Shown here one piece after another: positions 18,645 through 27,348 of a DNA stretch of 57,820 nucleotides. The notes beneath the pieces were generated by a model, which saw only the letters and a program-made list of their open reading frames with translations, searched no databases and had not been told where the DNA came from. The stretch lies in NCBI GenBank assembly GCA_002748285.1, contig PDSA01000011.1, forward strand, positions 1 through 57,820, given 5' to 3'. This DNA is from Rhodobacterales bacterium (lineage in GTDB: Bacteria; Pseudomonadota; Alphaproteobacteria; Rhodobacterales; Rhodobacteraceae). Positions within the stretch are counted from its first letter, which is position 1; each line of letters starts with the position of its first letter. The position numbers were made by a program, and so were the translations under genes.

Positions 18645-20822
18645 ATGTGCGCCCAGATCAATGCTTGCCCGGCTTGCGCCGTGGCCCCTTCGGCCGAAGA
18701 GCTCGCCCGGATGAACGAAGTGACCGAGGCTCGCATCATGCTGTCTCTGCCTACCATCCACTGCGCGGCGTGTATTTCAACGGTCGAACGCACCCTATCG
18801 GGCTATGCCGGGGTGCATAGCGCCCGCGTTAATCTGACCCTGAAGCGCGTCAGCATTGAGGCCGATCCCGACATCACCGCCGAAGATATGATCATGGCGC
18901 TGTCCCGGGTCGGTTATGAAGCGCATGAGCTGGACACTGGCACCCTGATGGCCACCCAAACCGACAAGCGCGGTCGCGAATTGCTGATGCGTCTGGCGGT
19001 GGCCGGTTTTGCGATGATGAATGTAATGATGCTGTCGGTTGCGGTCTGGGGCGGCGCTCAGGATGCCACCCGCGACTTGCTGCACTGGATTTCAGCCATC
19101 ATCGCGCTGCCTGCCATCGTGTTTTCCGCCCAGCCTTTCTTCAAAAACGCCTGGTCGGTGTTGCGGGTGGGGCATCTGAATATGGATGTGCCGATTTCGC
19201 TGGCGATTTTGCTCGCCAGCCTGATGTCGCTTTACGAAGTCGCTCAGGGCGGACAGCACGCCTATTTCGACGCCGCCCTGTCACTGACCTTTTTCTTGCT
19301 GGCCGGGCGCTATCTGGATCACCGAACCCGGGCCATTGCCCGCTCTGCTGCCGAGGAACTGGCTGCGCTCGAAGTCCCCCGGGCCGAACGCCTCATCGAC
19401 GGCAAGGGCGAAACCGTGCCGATTGCAGATTTGGTGGTGGGCGATCTGGTCAGGGTCAAACCCGGCGGGCGTATGCCGGTGGATGGTGTCGTGGTTGAGG
19501 GTAATAGTGAGCTGGACCGATCCCTGCTGACGGGTGAAACCGTGCCGGTTTTTGCCGGCCCCGAAAGCGTGGTTAGTGCCGGTGAAATCAACCTGACTGG
19601 GCCGTTAACCTTGCGGGTAACCGCCGCCGGGCGGGATACATCGTTGCACCGTCTGGCCGATCTGGTGGCCACGGCGGAAAGCTCGAAAAACCGCTATACT
19701 TCTTTGGCCGACAAAGCCGCCGCGATTTATGCGCCGGGCGTGCATTTTCTATCGTTTCTTGCCTTTCTGGGCTGGATGACGGCCAGCGGCGGCGATTTGC
19801 GCCTGTCGCTGAACATTGCCGTGGCGGTGCTGATCATCACCTGCCCCTGTGCGCTGGGGCTGGCGGTGCCAGCGGTGACCACGGCAGCTTCGGGGCGGAT
19901 GTTTCGCCGTGGGATGCTGATCAAAAGCGCCACTGCGCTGGAGCGTCTGGCCGAAGTCGATACCGTGGTGTTCGACAAAACCGGCACCCTGACCCAAGGC
20001 ACACCCGAGTTGACGAACCTGGCCGATTTCAAACCCCGCGATTTGCAGGTGGCGCTGGCGCTGGCGCAGGGTTCGTCGCATCCGCTGGCGGTATCCCTGA
20101 CCGTATCCGCCACCGAGGCCGGCATCAAACCCGCCAGCTTGACCAACCTGCAAGAGGTGCCCGGCTATGGGGTGCAGGCGCAGATGGGGTCTCAGACAGT
20201 GCGGCTGGGGCGTGCCAGCTGGGTGGGGGGCGAAGTCAGTGAAAACACCGCCACCTATCTGAAAATCGGCGATGGCGTGGTGCGGGAATTTGTCTTTGCC
20301 GACCGCCTGCGCGAGGGCGCGGCCCAGCTGGTTGCCGGGCTCAAAGCGCAGGGCATGGCGCTGCATCTGCTGTCTGGCGACAATCCCGGCGCGGTTGAGC
20401 GCCTGGCCAAGCGTCTGGGTTTTGACAACTGGACGGCGCAGGCGCTGCCACAGGATAAATCCGACCACATTCAGACAATCTCGCAAAATGGCGCGCGGGT
20501 TTTGATGGTCGGGGACGGGTTGAACGACACCGCCGCTTTGGCGGCTGCGCATGTGTCGATCTCGCCAGCTTCGGCGCTGGATGCGGCGCGGGTGGCGTCT
20601 GATATCGTGCTGCTGGGCTCTGACCTGCAACCGGTGTCCGAAGCAACACAGATCGCGCAAAGGGCAACGCGGCGGATCAAGGAAAACTTTACCATTGCAG
20701 CGGGCTATAACATGATCGCCATCCCGATTGCGCTGATGGGCTTTGCCACCCCGCTGATGGCGGCCTTGGCAATGTCAGCCTCGTCCATTACAGTATCGCT
20801 GAACGCATTGCGCCTGCGCTAG
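18645..20822 (+). CDS. ccoI: P1B-type copper-transporting ATPase CcoI/FixI
   Basis: 725 aa. N-terminal metal-binding domain with IHCAACISTVE (about residues 38-48) and an additional CPACAVAP at the extreme N-terminus. Then membrane helices, the transduction loop LTGETVPV, the membrane metal site CPC in ITCPCALGL, the phosphorylation motif DKTGTLTQG, the HP locus (SSHPLA) and the hinge GDGLNDTAAL. It exports copper for maturation of the cbb3 oxidase rather than for detoxification, as its place in ccoGHIS shows. Confidence 0.96.
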   Translation: MCAQINACPACAVAPSAEELARMNEVTEARIMLSLPTIHCAACISTVERTLSGYAGVHSARVNLTLKRVSIEADPDITAEDMIMALSRVGYEAHELDTGTLMATQTDKRGRELLMRLAVAGFAMMNVMMLSVAVWGGAQDATRDLLHWISAIIALPAIVFSAQPFFKNAWSVLRVGHLNMDVPISLAILLASLMSLYEVAQGGQHAYFDAALSLTFFLLAGRYLDHRTRAIARSAAEELAALEVPRAERLIDGKGETVPIADLVVGDLVRVKPGGRMPVDGVVVEGNSELDRSLLTGETVPVFAGPESVVSAGEINLTGPLTLRVTAAGRDTSLHRLADLVATAESSKNRYTSLADKAAAIYAPGVHFLSFLAFLGWMTASGGDLRLSLNIAVAVLIITCPCALGLAVPAVTTAASGRMFRRGMLIKSATALERLAEVDTVVFDKTGTLTQGTPELTNLADFKPRDLQVALALAQGSSHPLAVSLTVSATEAGIKPASLTNLQEVPGYGVQAQMGSQTVRLGRASWVGGEVSENTATYLKIGDGVVREFVFADRLREGAAQLVAGLKAQGMALHLLSGDNPGAVERLAKRLGFDNWTAQALPQDKSDHIQTISQNGARVLMVGDGLNDTAALAAAHVSISPASALDAARVASDIVLLGSDLQPVSEATQIAQRATRRIKENFTIAAGYNMIAIPIALMGFATPLMAALAMSASSITVSLNALRLR

Positions 20823-20831
20823 GAGGCTGGC

Positions 20832-20990
20832 TTGGAAATCATCGCCTTTTTGATACCTGTTTCGCTGTTTTTGGGCGGTTTGGGGCTGTTGGCCTTTTTG
20901 TGGTCGATGCGCAGCCATCAATATGACGACCCGGAGGGGGATTCGCAGCGCATCCTGAGCGGCGAATGGGACGATAAACCGCGCCCTTAG
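20832..20990 (+). CDS. ccoS: cbb3-type oxidase assembly protein CcoS (TTG start)
   Basis: 52 aa, read from a TTG at 20832 with AGGAGG starting at 20821. The peptide begins MEIIAFLIPVSLFLGGLGLL and continues with AFLWSMRSHQYDDPEGDSQR, then ILSGEWDDKP. One membrane helix plus the hallmark (R)S.QYDD(L/P)EG..RIL identifies CcoS. It lies nine bases after ccoI and completes ccoGHIS. The TTG start makes it easy to miss. Confidence 0.92.
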   Translation: MEIIAFLIPVSLFLGGLGLLAFLWSMRSHQYDDPEGDSQRILSGEWDDKPRP

Positions 20991-20993
20991 AGC

Positions 20994-21095
20994 GAAATCG
21001 ATTTAAATTGAAATATTAAGCATCAAAATTTGCGTTCGAAATCAGCAAGATGCTGATTGAGAGGCAGCGAATTTTGATTCAGATTTATCGATTTC
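20994..21095. repeat. Triple-nested inverted repeat between ccoS and the carboxypeptidase gene
   Basis: Three nested perfect arm pairs: GAAATCGAT (20994) with ATCGATTTC (21087); ATCAAAATT (21022) with AATTTTGAT (21070); AATCAGCA (21040) with TGCTGATT (21051) around a three-base loop. The whole intergenic space between two converging genes can fold into one long branched hairpin. It is AT-richer than its surroundings. It could be a bidirectional terminator or a copy of a dispersed palindrome. Confidence 0.8.
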
Positions 21096-21099
21096 TGCC

Positions 21100-22593
21100 C
21101 TAGATTGGCCCCAGCGGCTTGCAGGTAATGTTGCGCGCTTGCAGGCGACGACAGGCCAGCGCGGCGGTTTGTTTGGTCATCCCAACGAAATTGGCATCAA
21201 ACCCGGTCTTGCGGCGCACCACCTTGCGCAATGCCCCATCCAGCGTGGTCATTTCCGTCAAAGCGGTTTTCAGCAACACGCGCTCGGCCTGATGATGCGA
21301 AGCATAGCTGCCCACATTCACCCCCCACAAACGCCCGCCCGAAGTAGACAACCGCGTGACCACAACCGGTTCCTGAGCTGCGGCCGGGCTGCTGGTGATC
21401 GCCGTGGTGGTCAGCACCGCAGGGCGCGGGGCAGGCGCGGTTGCCACCGCCACCGGAGCCACACTGACCGCAGTCGGGGTGCTGGCCTGTTCGCTCTTGA
21501 TGCTTTGTTCGGCCAGCTCTACGGCGGTTTCGATGTCGGATTTCATTGCCACCAGCAATTCGGCAGGTGGGTCGGCCAACGGACGCGGCGCAGGGCGCGG
21601 GCTGGCCTTGACAGCCCGTTGCAGCCGGATGGTCTTGCCTGCGGTGCCGGGCACGAATTTCGGCTTTTGGGCCGATGCGACCGCCACTGTTTCGGGGGGG
21701 CTGGATTTCGGACCCGGCCGGTTATAGCGCGGCTTGCCCGGCTTTCTGATCCGCACCCGGCTGGGGGCACGGCGAAAACCCAGATCCATCAGCTTGGTCA
21801 CCTGCGCATTACGGCTGGCGACGGAACGCCCGCCAAACACGGTGACGATGATGCGCTCATTGCCACGCCGGGCTGAAGCCACAAGGTTGAAACCCGCCGC
21901 CCGGGTATAGCCCGTCTTGATGCCATCGGCCCCGCGATAAGAATTCAGAAACCGGCTATTAGTGTGGGTTACGGTTTTGACCCCCGCATCAACGGTTTTG
22001 CGCGAAAACAGGTTGTAATATTCCGGGTGGTCGTAAAACAGATGCCGCCCCAGCTTGGTCATATCGCGGGCGGTCGACAAATGCCCGGCCTGAGTCAGCC
22101 CAGACATGTTTTTAAATGTGGTGCGGGTCATGCCAAGAGCCTTGGCCGTGCGGTTCATCCGCCGGGCAAAGGCCGCTTCCGACCCTGCAATCGCTTCGCC
22201 AATCGCGGTGGCGGCGTCATTGGCCGATTTCACCGCGGTGGCGCGGATCAGATAGCGCAGCTTGATGCGCTGACCGGCTTTCAGCCCCAGTTTGGACGAG
22301 GGCTCGGCCGCGGCGTTTTTGGAAATCTTGACCTTGGTGTCCAGCGAAATCTCGCCATGCTTGATGGCCTCGAAGGCGATATAGAGCGTCATCATTTTGG
22401 TCAGAGAGGCCGGATGCAGCCGGGTATCGGCATTGCGGGCGTGCAACACCTTGCCATCGCGGGCGTCAATCACAAAGGCGGCATAGGGGGCGGCAATGGC
22501 TTGGAACGGCGCAAAGGCCAGCAGGCAGAACAAAACTGCCAACACCATTCGATTGCATATGACCCGCCACAGACGTGTTTTCACGTCGCTCAC
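21100..22593 (-). CDS. D-alanyl-D-alanine carboxypeptidase (PBP5-like) with SPOR domain
   Basis: 497 aa from a GTG start. A hydrophobic export signal (VLAVLFCLLAFAPFQAIAA) precedes the penicillin-binding fold. Active-site motifs: SLTKM (SxxK, about residue 64), SAN (KSANDAATAIGE) and KTG (GIKTGYTRAAGF). A Pro/Ala-rich linker (about 290-410) leads to a C-terminal SPOR domain (WGVNVGSYASHHQAERVL...GFDANFVGMTKQTAALAC), which binds denuded glycan at the septum. It trims pentapeptide side chains in the periplasm. It converges on ccoS across the nested inverted repeat. Confidence 0.93.
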   Translation of the reverse strand: MSDVKTRLWRVICNRMVLAVLFCLLAFAPFQAIAAPYAAFVIDARDGKVLHARNADTRLHPASLTKMMTLYIAFEAIKHGEISLDTKVKISKNAAAEPSSKLGLKAGQRIKLRYLIRATAVKSANDAATAIGEAIAGSEAAFARRMNRTAKALGMTRTTFKNMSGLTQAGHLSTARDMTKLGRHLFYDHPEYYNLFSRKTVDAGVKTVTHTNSRFLNSYRGADGIKTGYTRAAGFNLVASARRGNERIIVTVFGGRSVASRNAQVTKLMDLGFRRAPSRVRIRKPGKPRYNRPGPKSSPPETVAVASAQKPKFVPGTAGKTIRLQRAVKASPRPAPRPLADPPAELLVAMKSDIETAVELAEQSIKSEQASTPTAVSVAPVAVATAPAPRPAVLTTTAITSSPAAAQEPVVVTRLSTSGGRLWGVNVGSYASHHQAERVLLKTALTEMTTLDGALRKVVRRKTGFDANFVGMTKQTAALACRRLQARNITCKPLGPI

Positions 22594-22885
22594 CTATATC
22601 TGCCTCTTGCTGCCGATTTTTCGGTCAGCTTTATTATTATTTCCTTGACCCTAGCACAGCTCTGATTTTCAGAAAATACCCTAATTTCAATGCGTTTGAA
22701 GTTTTTTTGAATGTGAAATCGCAGATGTAGTAGGGTGACCTTAAGCAACCGCTAGATGTTTCTTTGTGGCAAAAATACGGCAGACGGCGAGTAGGGGAGG
22801 AATGAAAATACGGTCACCCTTGGCTGGGGGTGATTTGCCGGGGCTTGGGGGCAATCCATGCGCCCCGGCATCATGCGATCCGCCC

Positions 22886-24055
22886 CTATTTCGCCGGCAT
22901 TCGGCTTTCGATCATTTCCGCCCAGAAGCTGCACCCGGCTGGGATGGCTTCGTCGTTAAAGTTATATTCGGGGTGATGTACCATCGCGCCTTCGGTGCCG
23001 TTGCCCATCAGAATATAAGCCCCGGGGCGGGATTGCAGCATATAGGCGAAATCTTCGCCTCCCATCACCAGAGCCGCATCGGTATCGCAGTCGCCCGCGA
23101 CTTTGGCCGCGACCTCGGCAGCATAGGCGGTTTCGGTTTCATGGTTCACCGTGGCTGGATAACCCATAATATAGTTCACCTCGGCTTCGGCCCCATAAGC
23201 TTGGGCTGTCAGCTGCGCCAGTTGGGGTAGACGTTCGTTGATCTGGCTGCGCACCTCTTCTTCCAGCGTGCGCACCGTGCCGCGCAGAGTGACATGCGGC
23301 GGAATCACGTTAAAGGCAGTGCTGGCGGTTTCAAAACTGGTGACCGACACCACCGCCTGTTTCACCGGATCGACATTGCGCGACACGATGCTTTGCAACG
23401 CCAGAACGATATGGCTGGCCACCACGGTGGGGTCAATGCAGACATTGGGCTTGGCCGCATGGCCGCCCAGCCCTTTGACCACGATCTCAAACGTATCCGT
23501 GGCGGCAAAAAACGGACCCGGGCGAATGGCGAATTTGCCCAGCTCTTCGCCCGGCCAGTTGTGCATTCCGTAAACTTCCTGAATGTTCCAGCGCTCCATC
23601 ATGCCGTCATCGACCATTTCCTTGCCGCCGCCGCCGCCTTCTTCGGCGGGCTGAAAGATCATCACCGCGGTGCCGTCAAAATTGCGGGTCTCGGCCAAAT
23701 ATTTCGCGGCCCCAAGCAACATCGCCGTATGCCCGTCATGGCCGCAAGCGTGCATCAAGCCGGGGGTTTTCGAAGCATATTCCAGCCCCGTAGCCTCGAG
23801 GATCGGCAGCGCGTCAAAATCCGCCCGCAGGCCAACCACCTTGCCCGCCGTGTCGGTTTTGCCCTTGATCACTGCCACAACGCCGGTGCGGCCAATGCCG
23901 CCGACGACCTCGTCACAGCCAAATTCCTTGAGCCGCTCGGTGATAAAGGCAGAGGTCTTGGGCGTGTCAAACAGCAGCTCGGGGTTTTCGTGCAGGTGGC
24001 GTCGCCAGCCGGTGATTTCGGCGTGCATTTCGGAAAATCTGTTTTTGATGGGCAT
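22886..24055 (-). CDS. M20-family amidohydrolase (hippurate hydrolase/aminoacylase type)
   Basis: 389 aa from the ATG at 24055 (MPIKNRFSEMHAEITGWRRHLHENPEL), which has GAGGA eight bases upstream; a TTG nine codons earlier is less likely. Metal-site motifs of the M20D group: HACGHDGHTAML, PAEEGGGGG, GMHNWPG, GGHAAKPN and the C-terminal GGEDFAYM and HHPEYNFND. It hydrolyses N-acyl or amide bonds of amino-acid conjugates; the exact substrate cannot be told. It follows the broken argE with a few bases' spacing, so both were probably one unit oriented away from the peptide transporter. Confidence 0.92.
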   Translation of the reverse strand: MPIKNRFSEMHAEITGWRRHLHENPELLFDTPKTSAFITERLKEFGCDEVVGGIGRTGVVAVIKGKTDTAGKVVGLRADFDALPILEATGLEYASKTPGLMHACGHDGHTAMLLGAAKYLAETRNFDGTAVMIFQPAEEGGGGGKEMVDDGMMERWNIQEVYGMHNWPGEELGKFAIRPGPFFAATDTFEIVVKGLGGHAAKPNVCIDPTVVASHIVLALQSIVSRNVDPVKQAVVSVTSFETASTAFNVIPPHVTLRGTVRTLEEEVRSQINERLPQLAQLTAQAYGAEAEVNYIMGYPATVNHETETAYAAEVAAKVAGDCDTDAALVMGGEDFAYMLQSRPGAYILMGNGTEGAMVHHPEYNFNDEAIPAGCSFWAEMIESRMPAK

Positions 24056-24059
24056 GGTG

Positions 24060-25174
24060 TTATTCCTCGCTGAGATGGTCAACCAGGCGGCGCAAAAAGG
24101 CTTCGCCCGCCTCTAACTGGCTGATTTCGATATATTCATTGGGCTGATGCGCCTGTTCGATGCTGCCGGGGCCGCAGATGATGGCGGAATAGCCTTGCTC
24201 CTGAAACTGCCCGGCCTCGGTGCCATAGGCCACGACATTATGGCTGTTATCACCGCTGATCTTGCGCACCAGCGCTTCGGCGGCACCATCGGTTTCCGGT
24301 TTCAGCGCCGGCAACTGGAACACTTGGGTGGTTTCAATGTGGGTCTCTGGGCGGATTTTCTGCATTCCGGCCTGAACCTGAGCCACTTTCTCCAGATAAG
24401 CCTTGCGCCACATGGCAACGCTTTCCCCCGGCACGCAGCGGAAAAACACCGAGAATTCGCAATCCTTGGCGGTGATGTTATCGGCGGTGCCGCCATGAAT
24501 GGTGCCCACATGCAGGCGTTTTCGGCATTTATCTGGTTGCACCATTCCACCAGCCGGGCGGCCTCCATCACCGCCGAGACCCCCTGATGCGGCAAAGAGG
24601 AATGCACCTCAAAGCCATGCACATGGGTGCGGATGCCAAAGCCTCCCTTGTGGCCGCAGACGGTTTTCATCATCGACGGCTCGCCAATAATCGCTGCGGC
24701 GGCGCGTGGCAGGTGGCGGGCCATTTCCGCGATCATATCCGGGGCACCGAGGCAGCCAACCTCTTCGTCATAAGACAGCGCGATCTGCAAGGGCCGTTTC
24801 ACCCCACGCTCCAGCGCCCAAGGCACGGCGGCCAGCGCCAGCGCGTCAAAGCCCTTCATATCGCAGGTGCCACGGCCAAACAGCTTGCCGTCTTTTTCCG
24901 TCAGGGTGAACGGATCGGTGTCCCAATTTTGCCCGACCACCGGTACCACATCGGTATGACCCGACAGGATCACGCCGCCTTCGACCTCGGGGCCGATATT
25001 GGCATAGAGACTGGCCTTGGTTTTATCGGGGTTATAGACACGGTGCGATTGCACCCCATGCCCGGCCAGATAGTCCTGCACCCAATCAATCAGCGGCAAG
25101 TTCGATCGTGCGCTGACGGTGGGAAAAGCCACAAGTTTTTCAAGAATTTGTCGTGCGGTGTAAGTCTGAGCCAT
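24060..25174 (-). pseudogene. argE: Broken acetylornithine deacetylase (internal deletion with frameshift)
   Basis: The N-terminal part starts at the ATG at 25174 (MAQTYTARQILEKLVAFPTVSA) and keeps family order: SGHTDVVPV, GRGTCDMKG, DEEVGCLGA, IGEPS. It then runs to VEWCNQINAENA near 24520, where the frame changes. The C-terminal part continues in another frame as LHVGTIHGGTADNITAKDC through YGTEAGQF to PGSIEQAHQPNEYIEISQ, ending at 24060. In intact homologues some 15-20 residues (including a DPPY/F-TT motif) lie between NAEN and LHVGTI. Here they are absent, so the lesion is a deletion not divisible by three. The N-terminal frame otherwise reads out of frame to 24302. All metal-ligand regions survive on one fragment or the other. 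An assembly or sequencing error is possible. Confidence 0.85.
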
Positions 25175-25556
25175 GATGCGCTCCGTTTCAGAGGTCACGG
25201 CGCAGGGTGAAGCGCGAATCGGATAAGGTCAAGGCTCTGTTGGGAAATGTGACCGGATATATCCATGAATCCCCCTGCATAAGGCAGTTTGGTATTGATC
25301 GCGTGGAGAATCGTGCTAACGTTTGAGGTTAGCAAAGATACAAAGCCAACCGCCAAAATCGGCGGGCAACCGGGGGACTATCAAGTTAAAAAAGAACATC
25401 GCGATTGGCCTTGCACCCGCAAAGCTGTCGTTTGGCATGTTGCCTTTAGCTGGTCGTTTGATTAGCCAAAAGAGCAAGGCGCAGCGGAATCATCTGCTGA
25501 TCCACAAAGTTGAGTGCAATCTAAAAGAGCATCAACACTATTCAAGGAGGAATAAT
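25175..25556. other. Divergent intergenic region between argE and the peptide transporter
   Basis: A 382-base space without a recognisable gene. One frame is open rightward from 25323 into the binding-protein gene, but its upstream residues resemble no signal peptide, and the strong AAGGAGG at 25544-25550 marks the true start at 25557. The stretch should hold promoters for both directions; I see no riboswitch or clear operator. Confidence 0.6.
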
Positions 25557-27254
25557 ATGAAAGCAAAGTCAATCCTAATGGGCGCAGCCTGTGCCTTTGC
25601 AATGGCCCCGGCGGCCATGGCAGAGCGTGGCTCGGACGGTAATGTCAGCATCATTTACTGGCAGGCTCCGTCGATCATGAACCCGTTTCTGTCTGGCGGC
25701 ACCAAAGAACTGGAGGCGGCCTCGCTGGTGCTTGAACCTCTGGCGCGCTACAACGAAAAGGGCTCGCTGGTGCCATGGCTGGTTGAAACCGTGCCGACAA
25801 TCGAAAATGGTGGCGTGTCCAAAGATCTGAAAAACGTGACCTGGAAACTGAAGCCCGGCCTTAAATGGTCTGACGGCTCTGATTTCACCTCGGCTGATGT
25901 GAAATTCACTTGGGAATACTGCACCCACCCCGAAGGCGGTTGCGCACAGTCCGAGAAATTCAACGATGTAATCTCGGTCGAAACCCCTGATCCGCTGACC
26001 GCGATCGTGCATTTCGGCGTGGCCAAGCCATTCCCTTACGGCCCCTTCGTCGGCAACCAGTCGCCCATCATTCAGGCGGCTCAGTTTGCGGAGTGTCTGG
26101 GTGCCAAAGCTCCCGAATGCACCGAAGCCAACTTTAACCCCATCGGCACCGGCCCATTCACAGTAACTGATTTCCGTCCCAATGACGTGATCCAGCTGGC
26201 TGCAAACCCTAACTACCGCGAGGCGGACAAACCTGCCTTCGCTACGGTCACCTTCAAAGGTGGCGGCGATGCAACCGCTGCGGGGCGTTCGGTGCTGGAA
26301 ACCGGCGAATATGACTACGCCTGGAACCTGCAACTGTCGCCAGAAGTGATCGCAAACATGGCTGCTGCTGGCAAGGGTCAGGTTGTGGCGTCCTTCGGCA
26401 CTCTGGTTGAGCGTATCATGGTCAACCTGACCGATGTGAACCCCGATCTGGGCGATGAGCGCGGCACCAAAGCCCACCCACACCCCTTCCTGACCGACAT
26501 CAATGTGCGCAAAGCGCTGTCGATGGCCATCGACCGCGAGTTGCTGGTTGAAATCGGTTACGGCAAAGCGGGCCGCCCAACCTGTAACGTGCTGCCGGCT
26601 CCGGCCATTTACGCTTCGACCGCCAATGACGCCTGCCTGGTTCAGGACATTGACGGCGCAAACGCGCTGCTGGACAAAGCCGGCTGGGTCAGAGGCTCTG
26701 ACGGTATCCGTGCCAAAGACGGTGTACGTCTGTCGATGCTGTTCCAGACCTCGACCAACGCCGTGCGTCAGGACTTCCAGGCGCTGATCAAGCAGTGGTG
26801 GCAGGAAATCGGTGTCGAAACCGAGCTGCGCAACATCAACGCTTCGGTGTTCTTCGGGTCGGACCCAGGTTCGCCTGACACTTTCCAGAAGTTCTTTGCC
26901 GATGTTGAAATGTATGCCAACAACTTCGACGGCACTGATCCTGAAAGCTATATGGCCAACTGGGAATGCAAGCAGGCTCCAACACCGGAAAACCAGTGGC
27001 AGGGCAACAACATGCCGCGCTTCTGCTCGGAAGAGTATGACGCTGTCGTGGCCGAATATGCCACCACCGGCGACATCAATAAGCGTGCCGAGCTGGCCAA
27101 GCGTCTGAACGACATGCTGATGCAGGAATATGTCATCATTCCATTGGTTGACCGCGGTCGCGTTTCGGCCCACTCGAACCGTCTGGGTGGTGTGATCCTG
27201 AACACATGGGATTCCGAGCTGTGGAACGTTGCGGACTGGTATCGCGTGAAATAA
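25557..27254 (+). CDS. Peptide/nickel-type ABC transporter substrate-binding protein (SBP family 5)
   Basis: 565 aa from the ATG at 25557, seven bases after AAGGAGG. A Sec signal peptide (MKAKSILMGAACAFAMAPAAMA|ERG) is followed by the family-5 fold: the LVPWLVETVP...WKLKPGLKWSDGSDFTSADVKFTWEY signature (about residues 65-125) and a long C-terminal lobe with NVRKALSMAIDRELLVE. It binds oligopeptides or similar solutes in the periplasm and delivers them to the two permeases encoded next. The neighbouring M20 hydrolase and argE on the other strand suggest uptake and deacylation of peptide-like or acyl-amino-acid substrates (inference). Confidence 0.94.
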   Translation: MKAKSILMGAACAFAMAPAAMAERGSDGNVSIIYWQAPSIMNPFLSGGTKELEAASLVLEPLARYNEKGSLVPWLVETVPTIENGGVSKDLKNVTWKLKPGLKWSDGSDFTSADVKFTWEYCTHPEGGCAQSEKFNDVISVETPDPLTAIVHFGVAKPFPYGPFVGNQSPIIQAAQFAECLGAKAPECTEANFNPIGTGPFTVTDFRPNDVIQLAANPNYREADKPAFATVTFKGGGDATAAGRSVLETGEYDYAWNLQLSPEVIANMAAAGKGQVVASFGTLVERIMVNLTDVNPDLGDERGTKAHPHPFLTDINVRKALSMAIDRELLVEIGYGKAGRPTCNVLPAPAIYASTANDACLVQDIDGANALLDKAGWVRGSDGIRAKDGVRLSMLFQTSTNAVRQDFQALIKQWWQEIGVETELRNINASVFFGSDPGSPDTFQKFFADVEMYANNFDGTDPESYMANWECKQAPTPENQWQGNNMPRFCSEEYDAVVAEYATTGDINKRAELAKRLNDMLMQEYVIIPLVDRGRVSAHSNRLGGVILNTWDSELWNVADWYRVK

Positions 27255-27277
27255 GCTGATAGGCTGAACGAACAAAG

Positions 27278-27307
27278 CCGTGGCCCCAGCGCAATCCGGG
27301 GCCACGG
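27278..27307 (+). promoter_or_regulatory. Intercistronic hairpin between binding-protein and permease genes
   Basis: A perfect 10-bp GC-rich stem CCGTGGCCCC / GGGGCCACGG with a 10-base loop and no T-run. Such structures after binding-protein genes commonly stabilise the upstream mRNA so that more binding protein than permease is made. Confidence 0.7.
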
Positions 27308-27348
27308 ATCACCGTCCTGACTGACCCGAGATATAAATTGAGACGCCG

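Noticed and set aside
22732..22820. 9-bp inverted repeat AGGGTGACC / GGTCACCCT, 71 bases apart
   Set aside because: Perfect but isolated and widely spaced; could occur by chance in a 290-base intergenic region and has no supporting context.
25323..25556. N-terminal extension of the binding protein by 78 codons
   Set aside because: The strong AAGGAGG and a standard signal peptide start at 25557; the extension has no features.
25575..27305. 576-aa minus-strand open frame under the peptide-binding protein
   Set aside because: Exact shadow of a gene with signal peptide and strong ribosome site; no domain recognised.
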